From assembly GCA_028687995.1 (NCBI GenBank), contig JAQTZA010000006.1, positions 94,486-158,485 on the forward strand: 64,000 nt of DNA, read 5' to 3'. A model generated the notes under the pieces. The model searched no databases, was not told the origin of the DNA, and worked only from the letters and a program-made list of their open reading frames with translations. The translations under genes and the position numbers were made by a program. Below are positions 38,268 through 49,213 of the stretch, one piece after another (position 1 is the stretch's first letter; each line of letters opens with the position of its first letter). This DNA comes from Bacteroidales bacterium (GTDB taxonomy: Bacteria > Bacteroidota > Bacteroidia > Bacteroidales > UBA7332).

Positions 38268-39011
38268 ATGAGTGCCGAGTCTTATAAAACATTAATTATT
38301 GATGATGAACATTTGGCACGCAAATTATTGAGCGAGTATGTGCAAAAAATACCCGCTTTATCATTAATTGGCACTTGTTCCAATGCATTCGAAGCACTTC
38401 AAGTTATGCAAACGCAAAAAGTGGATATTATTTTTTCAGATATCCAAATGCCTGATTTGACTGGATTGGAGCTGATGCGCATGCTTAAAGAGAAACCATC
38501 AGTTATTTTTACTACGGCTTATTCTGAACATGCTCTTGAAAGTTACGAGCTCGAAGCTGTCGATTATTTGCTGAAACCGATTGCTTTTCCTCGATTTTAT
38601 CAAGCTGCAAATAAGGCCATTGAACGAATTCGCTTAGGACGAATGGCTGAACAACCCCCAATAGCCATCGGTAAGGAGGCAAATATCGAGAGCCAAGCTA
38701 CAAAAGGATACTTGATGGTGAAAGCAGACCATAAAGTTTATCGAATTAATCTTCTCGAACTTCTTTTCGTTGAAGGACAGGGCGAATATGTCACATTTCA
38801 CCTTCAATCCAGAAGAATTACAGCCTATTATTCACTCAAAAAATTGGAAGAAGAATTGCCTGAAACACAATTTGTGAGAATCCATAAATCGTTTATTGTC
38901 GCGCTCAATGCAATCGAATCTCTGGAGGGCAATATGGTCATTATTGCAAATCAAAAGATTGGCATCGGTAAGATGTACAAAGAGACTTTAATGAAGTTGC
39001 TGAATAACTAA
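38268..39011 (+). CDS. LytTR-family response regulator
   Basis: Receiver 'TLIIDDEHLARKLL...DIIFSDIQMPDLTG' plus LytTR 'LLFVEGQGEYVTFHL...FVRIHKSFIVALNAIES'. Confidence 0.94.
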   Translation: MSAESYKTLIIDDEHLARKLLSEYVQKIPALSLIGTCSNAFEALQVMQTQKVDIIFSDIQMPDLTGLELMRMLKEKPSVIFTTAYSEHALESYELEAVDYLLKPIAFPRFYQAANKAIERIRLGRMAEQPPIAIGKEANIESQATKGYLMVKADHKVYRINLLELLFVEGQGEYVTFHLQSRRITAYYSLKKLEEELPETQFVRIHKSFIVALNAIESLEGNMVIIANQKIGIGKMYKETLMKLLNN

Positions 39012-39279
39012 TAGTTTTATGAATGAAATTTTTGAAAAACTTTCTTTTCTCTATAAATGATTGAAATAGAAAATTAAGCCGTTCATTAGCAAGTATAATT
39101 TGTTTTTATCTCTCTTAGATTTTGTTTTACGTTAAAATGCATTGACTTGCAAACATGCAGATTGAATTCTTCATGTTTGTTAAATTACAATTAGACTGAC
39201 CCATTTACATTCCATAACAATCCTCAAAAATATTTCCTAATTAAAAGCAGAAACTATTTCGACTGTCGTTCAAAATTTG

Positions 39280-39287
39280 TAATTTTG
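39280..39287 (+). promoter_or_regulatory. Promoter -7 element (TAATTTTG) of purC
   Basis: TTTC-N19-TAATTTTG, 36 nt upstream of ATG. Confidence 0.65.
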
Positions 39288-39322
39288 CAGTTCTTGAATA
39301 TCAACTCAAAACTCCTATATAA

Positions 39323-40270
39323 ATGAAGAGCGCTTTAGTGAAAACAGACTTCGATTTTCCCGGACAAAAAAGTGTATATCACGGAAAAGTTAGGGATGTC
39401 TATAATATAAATGACGATTTGTTGGTGATGATTGTGACTGATCGTATCTCAGCATTTGATGTCGTTTTACCAAAGGGAATTCCTTACAAAGGACAAATGT
39501 TGAATCAGATAGCAGCCAAGTTTCTGGATGCAACGACCGATATTGTTCCCAATTGGAAATTGGCAACGCCCGACCCAATGGTCACTGTGGGTGTGCAATG
39601 CCAATCTTTCCCTGTAGAAATGATTGTTCGTGGGTACCTTTGTGGAAGCGCTTGGCGAACCTACAAAAGCGGTGTGCGCGAAATCTGTGGCGTGAAAATC
39701 CCAGATGGAATGCGTGAAAATCAACGCTTCCCACAACCCATTATCACGCCTACTACCAAAGCGGAGCATGGTTTCCACGACGAAGATATCTCGAAAGAGG
39801 AGATACTTGCCCAAGGATTAGTTTCTGCTGAAGATTATGCTCTGCTCGAAAAATATACGTTAGCCGTTTTCAATCGTGGAACTGAAATGGCTGCTCAACG
39901 TGGTCTTATATTAGTTGATACCAAATACGAATTTGGCAAACATGACGATAAAATCTATCTGATTGATGAAATTCATACCCCAGATTCTTCTCGTTACTTC
40001 TATGCAGAAGGCTATCAGGAACGATTCGAAAAGGGCGAGGCGCAAAAGCAACTTTCGAAAGAATTCGTTCGCGAATGGTTAATGGAAAACGGATTTCAAG
40101 GAAAAGAGGGGCAAGCTGTTCCCGAAATGACAGACGAAATTGTGGCTGGAATCAGTGAACGCTACATCGAGCTTTTCGAAAATATTGTAGGTGAAAAATT
40201 CGTAAAAGCCGATAACGAAGATATTATTTCACGTATCGAAAACAATGTAATTGCTTACCTAACCAAATAA
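39323..40270 (+). CDS. purC: Phosphoribosylaminoimidazole-succinocarboxamide synthase
   Basis: '[12 protein letters not shown]', '[31 protein letters not shown]', '[16 protein letters not shown]'. Confidence 0.96.
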   Translation: MKSALVKTDFDFPGQKSVYHGKVRDVYNINDDLLVMIVTDRISAFDVVLPKGIPYKGQMLNQIAAKFLDATTDIVPNWKLATPDPMVTVGVQCQSFPVEMIVRGYLCGSAWRTYKSGVREICGVKIPDGMRENQRFPQPIITPTTKAEHGFHDEDISKEEILAQGLVSAEDYALLEKYTLAVFNRGTEMAAQRGLILVDTKYEFGKHDDKIYLIDEIHTPDSSRYFYAEGYQERFEKGEAQKQLSKEFVREWLMENGFQGKEGQAVPEMTDEIVAGISERYIELFENIVGEKFVKADNEDIISRIENNVIAYLTK

Positions 40271-40323
40271 TAACTTCTCAATTGTACGTTGAATTAATTT
40301 GACTTGCAACTTACGACTTTTTT

Positions 40324-41064
40324 ATGCAAAAATACGGCCTCGTTGGTTATCCATTATCTCACTCTTTTTCAAAAGGTTTTTTTAATCAAAAATTTGTTGC
40401 TGAAAAGATTGAAGCGAGTTATCTCAATTTTGAGATAGCTTCATTGCGCGATTTTCATAGCATAATTGATAGCAACCCAGAGTTAAATGGTTTGAACGTT
40501 ACTATTCCATATAAAGAGCAAATCATTCCGTATTTGGATGAATTGGATGAGACTGCCAAAGAAGTAGGTGCTGTAAATGTTATTAAATTCTTTCGAACTC
40601 GTCAAGGGTTGAAGCTTAGAGGGTACAACTCTGATATTATTGGATTCTCAAAATCTATATCAGAATATATTCTTCCTCACCACAAAAAAGCGTTAATACT
40701 CGGTACAGGAGGAGCGTCGAAAGCAGTCGCTTATGCACTCGCAAAACTGGGTATTGAATATCGTTTTGTTTCGCGTATTCCGCTTTGGGGTCAATTTAGC
40801 TATGCCGATTTAAGCGCTGATATACTCGAAGACTTTACCGTGATTGTGAATACTACTCCCTTGGGTATGTATCCCAAGGTTGAGGAGTGTCCAGATATTC
40901 CTTATGGATTTTTAACAAATCGCCATTTGGTTTATGATCTGCTTTATAATCCCAACGAAACCAAGTTTATGAAGCTTGCACAGGCACATGGAGCTGTCGT
41001 CACAAATGGTCTTCAAATGCTTCTTCTTCAGGCTTTTGCCTCTTGGGATATTTGGAATGAGTAG
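40324..41064 (+). CDS. aroE: Shikimate dehydrogenase
   Basis: 'YGLVGYPLSHSFSKGFFNQKF', 'GLNVTIPYKE', 'LGTGGASKAVAYAL'. Confidence 0.94.
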   Translation: MQKYGLVGYPLSHSFSKGFFNQKFVAEKIEASYLNFEIASLRDFHSIIDSNPELNGLNVTIPYKEQIIPYLDELDETAKEVGAVNVIKFFRTRQGLKLRGYNSDIIGFSKSISEYILPHHKKALILGTGGASKAVAYALAKLGIEYRFVSRIPLWGQFSYADLSADILEDFTVIVNTTPLGMYPKVEECPDIPYGFLTNRHLVYDLLYNPNETKFMKLAQAHGAVVTNGLQMLLLQAFASWDIWNE

Positions 41065-41131
41065 AGTAACCTATTTTATCTGATTTGACATTCCAATCTC
41101 ACTTACGACTTACGACTAATTTAACCATATT

Positions 41132-42769
41132 ATGCCAACTCCATTTCATTATCAAGAGCCATTCCCAATGGGGAAAGAGAGTACTGAGTACTATTTATTG
41201 ACCAAAGATTATGTCTCTGTTTCTCAATTTGAAGGAAAAGATATCCTCAAAGTTGAATCGGAAGGATTGACCAAATTGGCAAATGCAGCCATGCGGGATG
41301 TCTCGTTTTTGCTGCGTCCAGAACACCAACAACAAGTTGCCAATATTCTTAACGATACGGATGCAAGTGAAAATGACAAATTTGTCGCTTTGACGATGCT
41401 TCGTAATGCTGAAGTGGCAGCTAAAGGAATTTTGCCATTCTGTCAGGATACTGGCACGGCTATTATCGTAGGGAAGAAGGGGCAACAAGTTTTTACTGAT
41501 GGTTGTGATGAAGAGGCTTTGTCCTTGGGCGTTTATAAAACGTATACCGAAGAGAATTTGCGCTATTCTCAAAACGCGCCACTTGATATGTATAAAGAGG
41601 TAAACACGGGTTGTAATTTACCCGCTCAGATTGATTTATACGCTACACAAGGCGCTGAATACAAGTTTCTGTTGATGGCAAAAGGTGGTGGATCTGCCAA
41701 TAAAACATACCTTTATCAAGAAACAAAAGCATTGCTTAACCCTGATTCGTTGGTGAAATTTATGGTTGAGAAAATGAAATCGTTGGGTACCGCGGCTTGT
41801 CCTCCATATCACATCGCATTTGTGATTGGTGGTACTTCTGCCGAAACATGCCTTAAGACGGTGAAGTTGGCATCTGCTAAATATTACGATAATTTACCTA
41901 ATATTGGTAATGAAGGTGGACAAGCATTTCGCGATGTGGAATTGGAAAAAGAAGTTCTGATTGCAGCGCAAGGTTTAGGACTTGGTGCTCAATTTGGAGG
42001 AAAATATTTTGCTCACGATATTCGTATCATTCGCTTGCCACGTCACGGAGCATCTTGTCCTGTCGGGATGGGAGTCTCTTGTTCTGCTGATCGAAACATC
42101 AAGGCGAAAATAAACAAAGACGGAATTTGGGTAGAGAAGATGGAAGACAACCCTGGTCGTTTTATTCCTGAAGAGTTACGCAAAGAGGGAGAAGGAGAAG
42201 CGGTAAAAATTGACCTCAATCGTCCGATGAGTGATATTTTGACAGAGTTGTCGAAACATCCTGTGGCAACACGTCTTTCTCTCGATGGCACAATTATTGT
42301 GGGTCGTGATATTGCACACGCAAAACTAAAAGAACGCATCGACGCTGGACAAGGCATACCAGAATATTTGAAAAATCATCCAATCTATTATGCAGGTCCT
42401 GCTAAAACTCCCGAAGGTATGCCTTCAGGTTCTTTTGGACCGACAACTGCCGGTCGAATGGATTCGTATGTTGATTTGCTTCAGTCGCACGGTGGTAGCA
42501 TGATTATGATTGCAAAAGGAAACCGTACCAAACAAGTGACCGATGCTTGTCAAAAGTGGGGTGGATTCTATTTGGGAAGTATTGGCGGTCCAGCTGCTAT
42601 TTTAGCTCAAAATAATATCACGAAAGTAGAATGTCTCGAATATCCTGAATTAGGCATGGAGGCAATTTGGAAAATAGAAGTGACCGATTTCCCAGCATTT
42701 ATTTTGGTGGATAATAAAGGAAATGACTTTTTCGAACAGATAAAACCTTCTGCAGTTTGCGCGAAATAA
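41132..42769 (+). CDS. fumB: Class I (Fe-S) fumarate hydratase
   Basis: '[15 protein letters not shown]', '[14 protein letters not shown]', '[12 protein letters not shown]', '[16 protein letters not shown]'. Confidence 0.93.
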   Translation: MPTPFHYQEPFPMGKESTEYYLLTKDYVSVSQFEGKDILKVESEGLTKLANAAMRDVSFLLRPEHQQQVANILNDTDASENDKFVALTMLRNAEVAAKGILPFCQDTGTAIIVGKKGQQVFTDGCDEEALSLGVYKTYTEENLRYSQNAPLDMYKEVNTGCNLPAQIDLYATQGAEYKFLLMAKGGGSANKTYLYQETKALLNPDSLVKFMVEKMKSLGTAACPPYHIAFVIGGTSAETCLKTVKLASAKYYDNLPNIGNEGGQAFRDVELEKEVLIAAQGLGLGAQFGGKYFAHDIRIIRLPRHGASCPVGMGVSCSADRNIKAKINKDGIWVEKMEDNPGRFIPEELRKEGEGEAVKIDLNRPMSDILTELSKHPVATRLSLDGTIIVGRDIAHAKLKERIDAGQGIPEYLKNHPIYYAGPAKTPEGMPSGSFGPTTAGRMDSYVDLLQSHGGSMIMIAKGNRTKQVTDACQKWGGFYLGSIGGPAAILAQNNITKVECLEYPELGMEAIWKIEVTDFPAFILVDNKGNDFFEQIKPSAVCAK

Positions 42770-42854
42770 TGCTATTTTCAGCTGATTTCTAGTAAGTTTG
42801 AAAGGACGAATTCTTAAATTACAAAAAAATAAACAAAGATTATTGGCAGAAAAG

Positions 42855-42884
42855 TTTGGGATTAGAAAAAAATACCTAATTTTG
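42855..42884 (+). promoter_or_regulatory. Promoter of rpsU: TTTG-N18-TAATTTTG
   Basis: Both boxes match consensus. Confidence 0.7.
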
Positions 42885-42918
42885 CGCCTCTTAAAAAGAA
42901 CGAATTAAAATAGATATT

Positions 42919-43110
42919 ATGATTGTTGTACCAGTAAAAGAAGGCGAAAACATCGAGAGAGCCTTGAAGAAATTCAAACGTAAATTCGAAAAAACAGGTG
43001 TAGTAAAAGAGTTGAGAAGACGTCAAGCCTTCAATAAACCTTCTGTTGTGAACAGACAAAACAAGCTTCGTGCTGTTTACGTTCAAGGACTTCAATTGAA
43101 CGAAGAATAA
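42919..43110 (+). CDS. rpsU: Ribosomal protein bS21
   Basis: 'IVVPVKEGENIERALKKFKRKFEKTGVVKELRRRQAF'. Confidence 0.96.
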   Translation: MIVVPVKEGENIERALKKFKRKFEKTGVVKELRRRQAFNKPSVVNRQNKLRAVYVQGLQLNEE

Positions 43111-43185
43111 ATAACAGATTTTATTTGCTTTTTTGGTTTCAATAGCTTATTTTCGTTGAATAGTATTTGATGAGAACGAAAATAG

Positions 43186-44085
43186 ATGATAATAAACCAA
43201 TTCTTAGAATATTTGCAGTATGAGAGGAGTTATTCCACTCATACTGTTTTGTCATATAGAAACGATTTATCTCAGTTTGTTGAGTTTATTAGGCTTGAGC
43301 AAGGTGAATTTATTTTGGGGAAAATAGATAGCGATATTATTCGTTTGTGGATAGTTGCATTGATGGAACAAAAAAGATCGACAACTACTGTTAAGCGAAA
43401 ACTGAGTGCCTTGAAATCTTTTTATCGATTCTTATTGAAGCGAGGCATAGTAACCAAAAACCCTATTATTAATATCGCAGGGCCTAAATCAGGAAAAGAA
43501 ATACCTAGTTTTGTAAAAGAGTCAGAGATGGATTTTTTATTGGAAAAATCATCAGAAGATACCAATTTTGAATCCCTTCGCGACAATGCAATTATGCATC
43601 TTTTTTATGCAACGGGTATTCGTCGAGCAGAATTACTGAATTTAAAAGATAGTGATGTCGATTTCTTTACTTCGGTCATCAAGGTCACAGGAAAAAGAAA
43701 CAAGCAAAGAATCATTCCTTTAGGTGAGGAGATAAAACAACTGCTTCTCAATTATCTCGAAGAACGTGATGTGAGAATTGGTGTGGGTGATGGTCATCTG
43801 TTTGTGAAAAGTGACGGCGAAGCTCTATATCCAATGCTTGTGCATCGAATCGTTTCAGAGAGACTTTCAATAACGAATATTTCTAAAAAAAGCCCTCACG
43901 TGCTCCGTCATACTTTCGCTACATCTATGCTTAATAATGGAGCTCAACTCAATGCAGTAAAAGAGCTACTTGGGCATAGCTCACTGGCTTCCACAGAGGT
44001 TTACACGCATACATCATTTGAAGAACTAAAACGATCATACAATTCGGCTCATCCTCGAGCTATTCATTTTAAAAAAGGAGGTTAA
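43186..44085 (+). CDS. xerC: Tyrosine recombinase (XerC/XerD-like)
   Basis: 'YATGIRRAELLNL', 'HVLRHTFATSMLNNGAQLNAVKELLGHSSLASTEVYTH'. Confidence 0.92.
   Translation: MIINQFLEYLQYERSYSTHTVLSYRNDLSQFVEFIRLEQGEFILGKIDSDIIRLWIVALMEQKRSTTTVKRKLSALKSFYRFLLKRGIVTKNPIINIAGPKSGKEIPSFVKESEMDFLLEKSSEDTNFESLRDNAIMHLFYATGIRRAELLNLKDSDVDFFTSVIKVTGKRNKQRIIPLGEEIKQLLLNYLEERDVRIGVGDGHLFVKSDGEALYPMLVHRIVSERLSITNISKKSPHVLRHTFATSMLNNGAQLNAVKELLGHSSLASTEVYTHTSFEELKRSYNSAHPRAIHFKKGG
44075..44081 (+). promoter_or_regulatory. Shine-Dalgarno AAGGAGG of hpf
   Basis: 5 nt upstream of ATG 44087, overlapping the end of xerC. Confidence 0.8.
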
Positions 44086-44086
44086 T

Positions 44087-44383
44087 ATGGAAATTAGAAT
44101 TCAAGCTGTTCATTTCGATGCATCTGAACATCTCGTTGCATTTGTCGAGAAAAAAGTCTCAAAATTTGAGCAATATTTTGATGGGATATTGTCGGTAGAA
44201 ATCACTCTAAAAGTAGTGAAACCTGAAACTGCAAACAATAAAGAAGTAAATATAAAAGTAAATGTTCCGCACAATGAACTTTTGTTTAGTGAGAAAATTT
44301 GTGACTCATTTGAGGCGGCTGTAGATGAATGCGCAACAGCAATTTCAAAGCAATTGCATAAGCTCAAGGAAAAAACGCGGTAA
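44087..44383 (+). CDS. hpf: Ribosome hibernation promoting factor (short HPF/RaiA)
   Basis: 'MEIRIQAVHFDASEHLVAFVEKKVSKFEQYFDGILSVEITL'. Confidence 0.9.
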   Translation: MEIRIQAVHFDASEHLVAFVEKKVSKFEQYFDGILSVEITLKVVKPETANNKEVNIKVNVPHNELLFSEKICDSFEAAVDECATAISKQLHKLKEKTR

Positions 44384-44406
44384 GAGCAAAAAAAAGAACG
44401 ATTATT

Positions 44407-44436
44407 TTTGTAATTCGGAAATAATACCTAAATTTG
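44407..44436 (+). promoter_or_regulatory. Promoter of the tRNA-tuf cluster: TTTG-N18-TAAATTTG
   Basis: Both boxes match consensus. Confidence 0.75.
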
Positions 44437-44479
44437 CACCCGTTTCGCTCTGAAAAGAACTGTAACGGGTGTTTTATTT

Positions 44480-44556
44480 GCCTTCATAGCTCAGTTGGCC
44501 AGAGCACGTGATTTGTAATCTCGGGGTCGTGGGTTCGAATCCCTCTGAAGGCTCCA
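44480..44556 (+). tRNA. tRNA-Thr (TGT), CCA encoded
   Basis: GCCTTCA/TGAAGGC acceptor stem; anticodon loop TTTGTAA; GTTCGAATC T-arm. Confidence 0.95.
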
Positions 44557-44611
44557 CGTTTTTTACTAAGCGTAGTAAAAAATATATATGTATTGAGGAA
44601 AAGAAGCATTG

Positions 44612-44693
44612 GGGCGATTACCAGAGTGGCCAAATGGGGCAGACTGTAAATCTGCTGGTAGTACCTTCGGTGGTTCGAATCCATCATCGCCCA
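44612..44693 (+). tRNA. tRNA-Tyr (GTA)
   Basis: GGGCGAT/ATCGCCC acceptor; CTGTAAA anticodon loop; long variable arm. Confidence 0.95.
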
Positions 44694-44741
44694 CACAGAC
44701 GGGAGCGATTCGAAAGTGTAAGTATCCGAATCGTTTTTATT

Positions 44742-44814
44742 GCGGGAGTAGCTCAGTTGATAGAGCATTAGCCTTCCAAGCTGAGGGTCGCGGGTTTGAG
44801 TCCCGTCTCCCGCT
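44742..44814 (+). tRNA. tRNA-Gly (TCC)
   Basis: GCGGGAG/CTCCCGC acceptor; CTTCCAA anticodon loop. Confidence 0.95.
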
Positions 44815-44823
44815 CTATATCCC

Positions 44824-44895
<72 letters not shown>

Positions 44896-44949
44896 CAATA
44901 ATAAATAACAGTAGAAGCTAATCATTAACTTTTTATAATAGAATAAATC

Positions 44950-46137
44950 ATGGCAAAAGAAGTCTACAAACGTGACAAACCCCACGTTAACATCGGTACC
45001 ATTGGTCACGTTGACCACGGTAAAACTACTTTGACCGCTGCTATTACTATGGTATTAGCACGTAAAGGTCTTTGTGAAGTAAAATCATTTGATCAAATTG
45101 ACAACGCTCCTGAAGAAAAAGAACGTGGTATTACTATCAATACTGCACACGTTGAATACGCAACAGAAGCTCGTCACTATGCTCACGTTGACTGTCCGGG
45201 TCACGCGGATTACGTTAAAAACATGGTAACTGGTGCTGCTCAAATGGACGGTGCTATTATTGTTGTTGCTGCAACTGATGGTCCTATGCCTCAAACTCGC
45301 GAGCACATCCTTTTGGCTCGTCAGGTAAACGTTCCTAAACTTGTTGTATTTATGAACAAATGCGACATGGTTGATGACGAAGAAATGTTGGAATTAGTAG
45401 AAATGGAAATGCGTGAATTGCTTTCTTTCTATCAATTCGACGGAGATAATACTCCAATCATCCGTGGATCTGCTTTAGGTGGATTGAATGGTGTACCAGA
45501 GTGGGAAGAAAAAATCATGGAATTGATGAATGCTGTTGATACATGGATTCCACTTCCTCCACGTGAAATCGACAAACCATTCTTGATGCCAGTTGAAGAC
45601 GTGTTCTCTATCACGGGTCGTGGTACTGTAGCTACAGGTCGTATCGAAACTGGTGTTATCAAAACAGGTGAAGAGATTCAAATCATCGGTTTAGGTGCAG
45701 AAGGAAAAAAATCAGTTGTAACTGGTGTTGAAATGTTCCGCAAAATCTTAGATAGAGGTGAAGCTGGTGACAACGTTGGTTTATTGCTTCGTGGTGTTGA
45801 TAAAAACGATATCAAGCGTGGTATGGTTATAACTCACCCGGGTAAAGTAAAACCTCACACTAAAGTTAAAGCTGAGGTGTATATCTTGAAAAAAGAAGAA
45901 GGTGGACGTCATACTCCATTCCACAACAAATACCGTCCACAATTCTATATCCGTACATTGGATGTAACTGGTGAGATCACTCTTCCAGAAGGAACTGAAA
46001 TGGTAATGCCTGGTGATAACTTAACAATTTCAGTTGAGCTTATCTACCCAGTAGCTTGCGACTTAGGTTTGCGTTTCGCTATCCGCGAAGGTGGACGTAC
46101 AGTAGGTGCAGGTCAGATTACAGAAATTGTAGAGTAA
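44950..46137 (+). CDS. tuf: Translation elongation factor Tu
   Basis: '[20 protein letters not shown]', '[14 protein letters not shown]', '[35 protein letters not shown]'. Confidence 0.99.
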   Translation: MAKEVYKRDKPHVNIGTIGHVDHGKTTLTAAITMVLARKGLCEVKSFDQIDNAPEEKERGITINTAHVEYATEARHYAHVDCPGHADYVKNMVTGAAQMDGAIIVVAATDGPMPQTREHILLARQVNVPKLVVFMNKCDMVDDEEMLELVEMEMRELLSFYQFDGDNTPIIRGSALGGLNGVPEWEEKIMELMNAVDTWIPLPPREIDKPFLMPVEDVFSITGRGTVATGRIETGVIKTGEEIQIIGLGAEGKKSVVTGVEMFRKILDRGEAGDNVGLLLRGVDKNDIKRGMVITHPGKVKPHTKVKAEVYILKKEEGGRHTPFHNKYRPQFYIRTLDVTGEITLPEGTEMVMPGDNLTISVELIYPVACDLGLRFAIREGGRTVGAGQITEIVE

Positions 46138-46163
46138 TACTATTTATTACTTGAAATAATATC

Positions 46164-46192
46164 GAAGCCGGTCTCGTTTCGGGGTCGGCTTC
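46164..46192 (+). terminator. Hairpin/weak terminator between tuf and tRNA-Trp
   Basis: gaagccg...cggcttc with G-U-extended inner stem, tail ttata. Confidence 0.5.
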
Positions 46193-46196
46193 TTAT

Positions 46197-46269
46197 ACGG
46201 GTCTAGCTCAGTTGGTAGAGCATCGGTCTCCAAAACCGAGTGTCGGGAGTTCGAGTCTCTCGACCCGTG
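46197..46269 (+). tRNA. tRNA-Trp (CCA)
   Basis: ACGGGTC/GACCCGT acceptor; CTCCAAA anticodon loop. Confidence 0.95.
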
Positions 46270-46285
46270 CTAAGTCCTTAGGCAT

Positions 46286-46480
46286 ATGAAAAAATTGATC
46301 GAAAAAATAAAAGAATCTTATAACGAGTTAGTTTATAAGGTGTCTTGGCCAACCAAAGCTGAGTTAAGTAATAGCGCTGTTGTCGTAATGTTTGCTTCCC
46401 TACTGATAGCGTTGCTTATATTTGGTATCGATTTTGGTTTTGAGAAAGTTATGCAGTTTTTTTACTCAAAAGTTTTCTAA
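46286..46480 (+). CDS. secE: Preprotein translocase subunit SecE
   Basis: Single-TM protein 'ESYNELVYKVSWPTKAEL' between tuf and nusG. Confidence 0.93.
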   Translation: MKKLIEKIKESYNELVYKVSWPTKAELSNSAVVVMFASLLIALLIFGIDFGFEKVMQFFYSKVF

Positions 46481-46486
46481 AGGAGG
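46480..46486 (+). promoter_or_regulatory. Shine-Dalgarno AAGGAGG of nusG
   Basis: 6 nt upstream of ATG 46493. Confidence 0.8.
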
Positions 46487-46492
46487 AAATAA

Positions 46493-47035
46493 ATGTCTGA
46501 ACTTAGAAAAGAGTGGTACGTATTGCGTGCCATAAGTGGAAAAGAGGGTAAAGTCCGTGAGTATCTTGAACATGAACTCAAGAATACAAACATGAAAGAC
46601 TTTGTCTTCCAAGTGCTTATCCCAACTGAAAAAGTAATGCATGTACGTAACGGAAAGAAAGTAACTTCTGAACGGAGTCTTTTCCCTGGTTATGTATTGA
46701 TTGAAGCTCTTTTAGTCGGTGAGATTGCACATAGATTGCGTAATATTCCTAATGTTATCGGCTTCCTAGGTGGTAACATTGCTCCTGTTCCCTTGAGACA
46801 ATCAGAGGTGAATCGTATTTTAGGTGCAGTTGATGAGCTACAGGAAACTGAAGCTGATATGAATGTATCGTATGTGATTGGTGAGGCTGTTAAAGTCAAT
46901 ACTGGTCCATTTAGCGGTTTCTCAGGTGTTATCGAAGAGGTGAATAATGAGAAAAAGAAACTCAAAGTAACGGTCAAGATTTTTGGACGTAAGACGCCGC
47001 TTGAGTTAGGCTTTTTACAAGTAGAGAAAGAGTAG
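46493..47035 (+). CDS. nusG: Transcription termination/antitermination factor NusG
   Basis: 'WYVLRAISGKEGKVREYLE', 'SLFPGYVLIEA', KOW 'VNTGPFSGFSGVIEEV'. Confidence 0.95.
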   Translation: MSELRKEWYVLRAISGKEGKVREYLEHELKNTNMKDFVFQVLIPTEKVMHVRNGKKVTSERSLFPGYVLIEALLVGEIAHRLRNIPNVIGFLGGNIAPVPLRQSEVNRILGAVDELQETEADMNVSYVIGEAVKVNTGPFSGFSGVIEEVNNEKKKLKVTVKIFGRKTPLELGFLQVEKE

Positions 47036-47090
47036 GAAATGGTTACGCATAGACTCCTATTCTAAATGTGAACATCAAAAATGAATCAAA

Positions 47091-47534
47091 ATGGCTAAAG
47101 AAATTGCTGGACAAATCAAACTACAGATTAAAGGAGGCGCAGCAAATCCATCACCTCCCGTTGGACCTGCATTGGGTGCAAAAGGGATTAATATTATGGA
47201 GTTTTGCAAGCAATTCAACGCCAGAACCCAAGACAAACCAGGTAAAATTTTGCCGGTTGTAATCACTTATTTTTCTGATAAATCTTTTGAGTTTGTTGTT
47301 AAGACTCCTCCTGTACCTGTACAGTTATTGGAAGCTGCCAAACAAAAAAGTGGTTCTGCTGAGCCAAATCGTAAGAAAATTGCAGAGATTACCTGGGATC
47401 AGGTGAAACAAATTGCAGAAGACAAAATGACTGACCTTAACTGCTTTACGCTGGAATCAGCGATGAAGATGGTTGCCGGAACGGCCAGAAGTATGGGTAT
47501 CACTGTAAAAGGGGAATTCCCGTTAAACAATTAA
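47091..47534 (+). CDS. rplK: Ribosomal protein uL11
   Basis: '[38 protein letters not shown]'. Confidence 0.98.
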   Translation: MAKEIAGQIKLQIKGGAANPSPPVGPALGAKGINIMEFCKQFNARTQDKPGKILPVVITYFSDKSFEFVVKTPPVPVQLLEAAKQKSGSAEPNRKKIAEITWDQVKQIAEDKMTDLNCFTLESAMKMVAGTARSMGITVKGEFPLNN

Positions 47535-47548
47535 AAACTTCAATTGAA

Positions 47549-48250
47549 ATGGGTAAACTTACAAAAAATCAAAAGTTAGCTGTTGCCAAGATTGAAGCTG
47601 GAAAGTCTTATTCGTTGAAAGAGGCGGCTCAATTGGTAAAAGAGGTAACTCTTGTTAAATTCGATGCTTCTGTTGACGTTGACGTACGTTTAGGTGTAGA
47701 TCCTCGTAAAGCTAACCAAATGATACGTGGGGTAGTTTCTCTACCACATGGAACAGGAAAGCAAGTGAAAGTCCTTGCCTTATGTACTCCCGATCAGGAA
47801 GCAGATGCTAAAGAAGCAGGTGCTGACTTTGTAGGATTGGACGAGTATATCGAAAAGATTAAAGGCGGATGGACTGATATTGACGTTATTATTACACAAC
47901 CTGCTATTATGGGTAAAATCGGAGCATTGGGACGCGTTTTAGGTCCTCGTGGTTTGATGCCAAATCCAAAAAGTGGTACTGTAACTAATGAAGTTGGTAA
48001 AGCGGTAAAAGAAGTAAAGCAAGGTAAAATTGACTTTAAAGTTGATAAAACCGGTATTGTACATACTTCTATTGGTAAAGTCTCTTTTTCACCAGACAAA
48101 CTGGTTGAAAATGCTAAAGAATTTATCGGTACACTAATTAAGCTAAAACCTTCAGCAGCTAAGGGAACTTATGTGAAGAGTATTTTTCTTTCTAGTACTA
48201 TGAGTCCAGGTATCAAAATCGATCCTAAATCAGTAGACGAACACAATTAA
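47549..48250 (+). CDS. rplA: Ribosomal protein uL1
   Basis: '[26 protein letters not shown]', '[15 protein letters not shown]'. Confidence 0.98.
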   Translation: MGKLTKNQKLAVAKIEAGKSYSLKEAAQLVKEVTLVKFDASVDVDVRLGVDPRKANQMIRGVVSLPHGTGKQVKVLALCTPDQEADAKEAGADFVGLDEYIEKIKGGWTDIDVIITQPAIMGKIGALGRVLGPRGLMPNPKSGTVTNEVGKAVKEVKQGKIDFKVDKTGIVHTSIGKVSFSPDKLVENAKEFIGTLIKLKPSAAKGTYVKSIFLSSTMSPGIKIDPKSVDEHN

Positions 48251-48260
48251 ATTATTAATT

Positions 48261-48776
48261 ATGAGAAAGGAAGATAAACATACGAATATTGAACAAATAG
48301 TTGAAACTATTAAGGAGTACGGACATTTTTACCTCACTAACACAGCTTCTTTGAATGCTGCTAAGACAAGTGATTTAAGAAGAGAGTGCAACAAACAAGG
48401 AATCAAACTACTTGTTGTAAAAAACACCTTGCTGCAAAAAGCTCTAGAAAGCTTAGATACAGATTATTCTCCATTATATGGATCTCTTAAAGGCTCTACT
48501 TCTGTGATGTTTACAAATGTTGCGAATGCACCAGCTAAACTAATCAAAGACTTTAGAAAAAAAGAAGAGATCCCTGCCCTTAAAGCTGCATATGCTGAAG
48601 AGAGCTTCTACATTGGAGAAGATCAACTGGATGCTTTAATCCATATCAAAAGCAAAAACGAGCTTATTGGCGAAGTTATCGGATTGTTGCAATCACCAGC
48701 GAAGAACGTTATATCGGCTCTTCAATCAGGTGGAAGCACACTCCACGGCGTGTTAACCACGTTATCAGAAAGATAA
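48261..48776 (+). CDS. rplJ: Ribosomal protein uL10
   Basis: L10 family in rplKAJL order. Confidence 0.95.
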   Translation: MRKEDKHTNIEQIVETIKEYGHFYLTNTASLNAAKTSDLRRECNKQGIKLLVVKNTLLQKALESLDTDYSPLYGSLKGSTSVMFTNVANAPAKLIKDFRKKEEIPALKAAYAEESFYIGEDQLDALIHIKSKNELIGEVIGLLQSPAKNVISALQSGGSTLHGVLTTLSER

Positions 48777-48818
48777 AAATAAAAATTAATAGTAACAAAC
48801 ATTTTAAATTATACTACA

Positions 48819-49190
48819 ATGGCAGATTTGAAAGCTTTTGCTGAACAATTAGTAAACTTGACCGTAAAAGAAGTAAATGAACTTGCTGGAATTTTGAAAA
48901 GCGAATATGGTATTGAACCAGCTGCTGCAGCTGTTGCTGTATCTGCTGCTCCTGCTGCTGCTGCAGCTGAAGAAGTGCAAACTGCATTCGATGTTGTTTT
49001 GAAATCAGCTGGTGCCAATAAATTGGCTATCGTTAAATTAGTAAAAGAACTTACTGGTCTTGGCTTGAAAGAAGCAAAAGATTTAGTTGATTCTGCTCCT
49101 GCTAAGTTGAAAGAAGGTATTTCTAAAGACGAAGCCGATGCGTTGAAAAAACAATTGGAAGAAGGCGGAGCTGAAGTTGAACTTAAGTAA
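48819..49190 (+). CDS. rplL: Ribosomal protein bL12
   Basis: Ala-rich hinge; '[38 protein letters not shown]'. Confidence 0.98.
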   Translation: MADLKAFAEQLVNLTVKEVNELAGILKSEYGIEPAAAAVAVSAAPAAAAAEEVQTAFDVVLKSAGANKLAIVKLVKELTGLGLKEAKDLVDSAPAKLKEGISKDEADALKKQLEEGGAEVELK

Positions 49191-49213
49191 TTTTTCCAAG
49201 ATTTTGGAATGAT

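Noticed and set aside
43186-44085. Tyrosine recombinase as evidence of an integrated mobile element
   Set aside because: XerC-like housekeeping recombinase between rpsU and hpf; no att-like repeats or cargo genes seen
48900-48970. GCT-repeat stretch (gctgctcctgctgctgctgcagctg)
   Set aside because: Codes for the normal Ala-rich hinge of bL12
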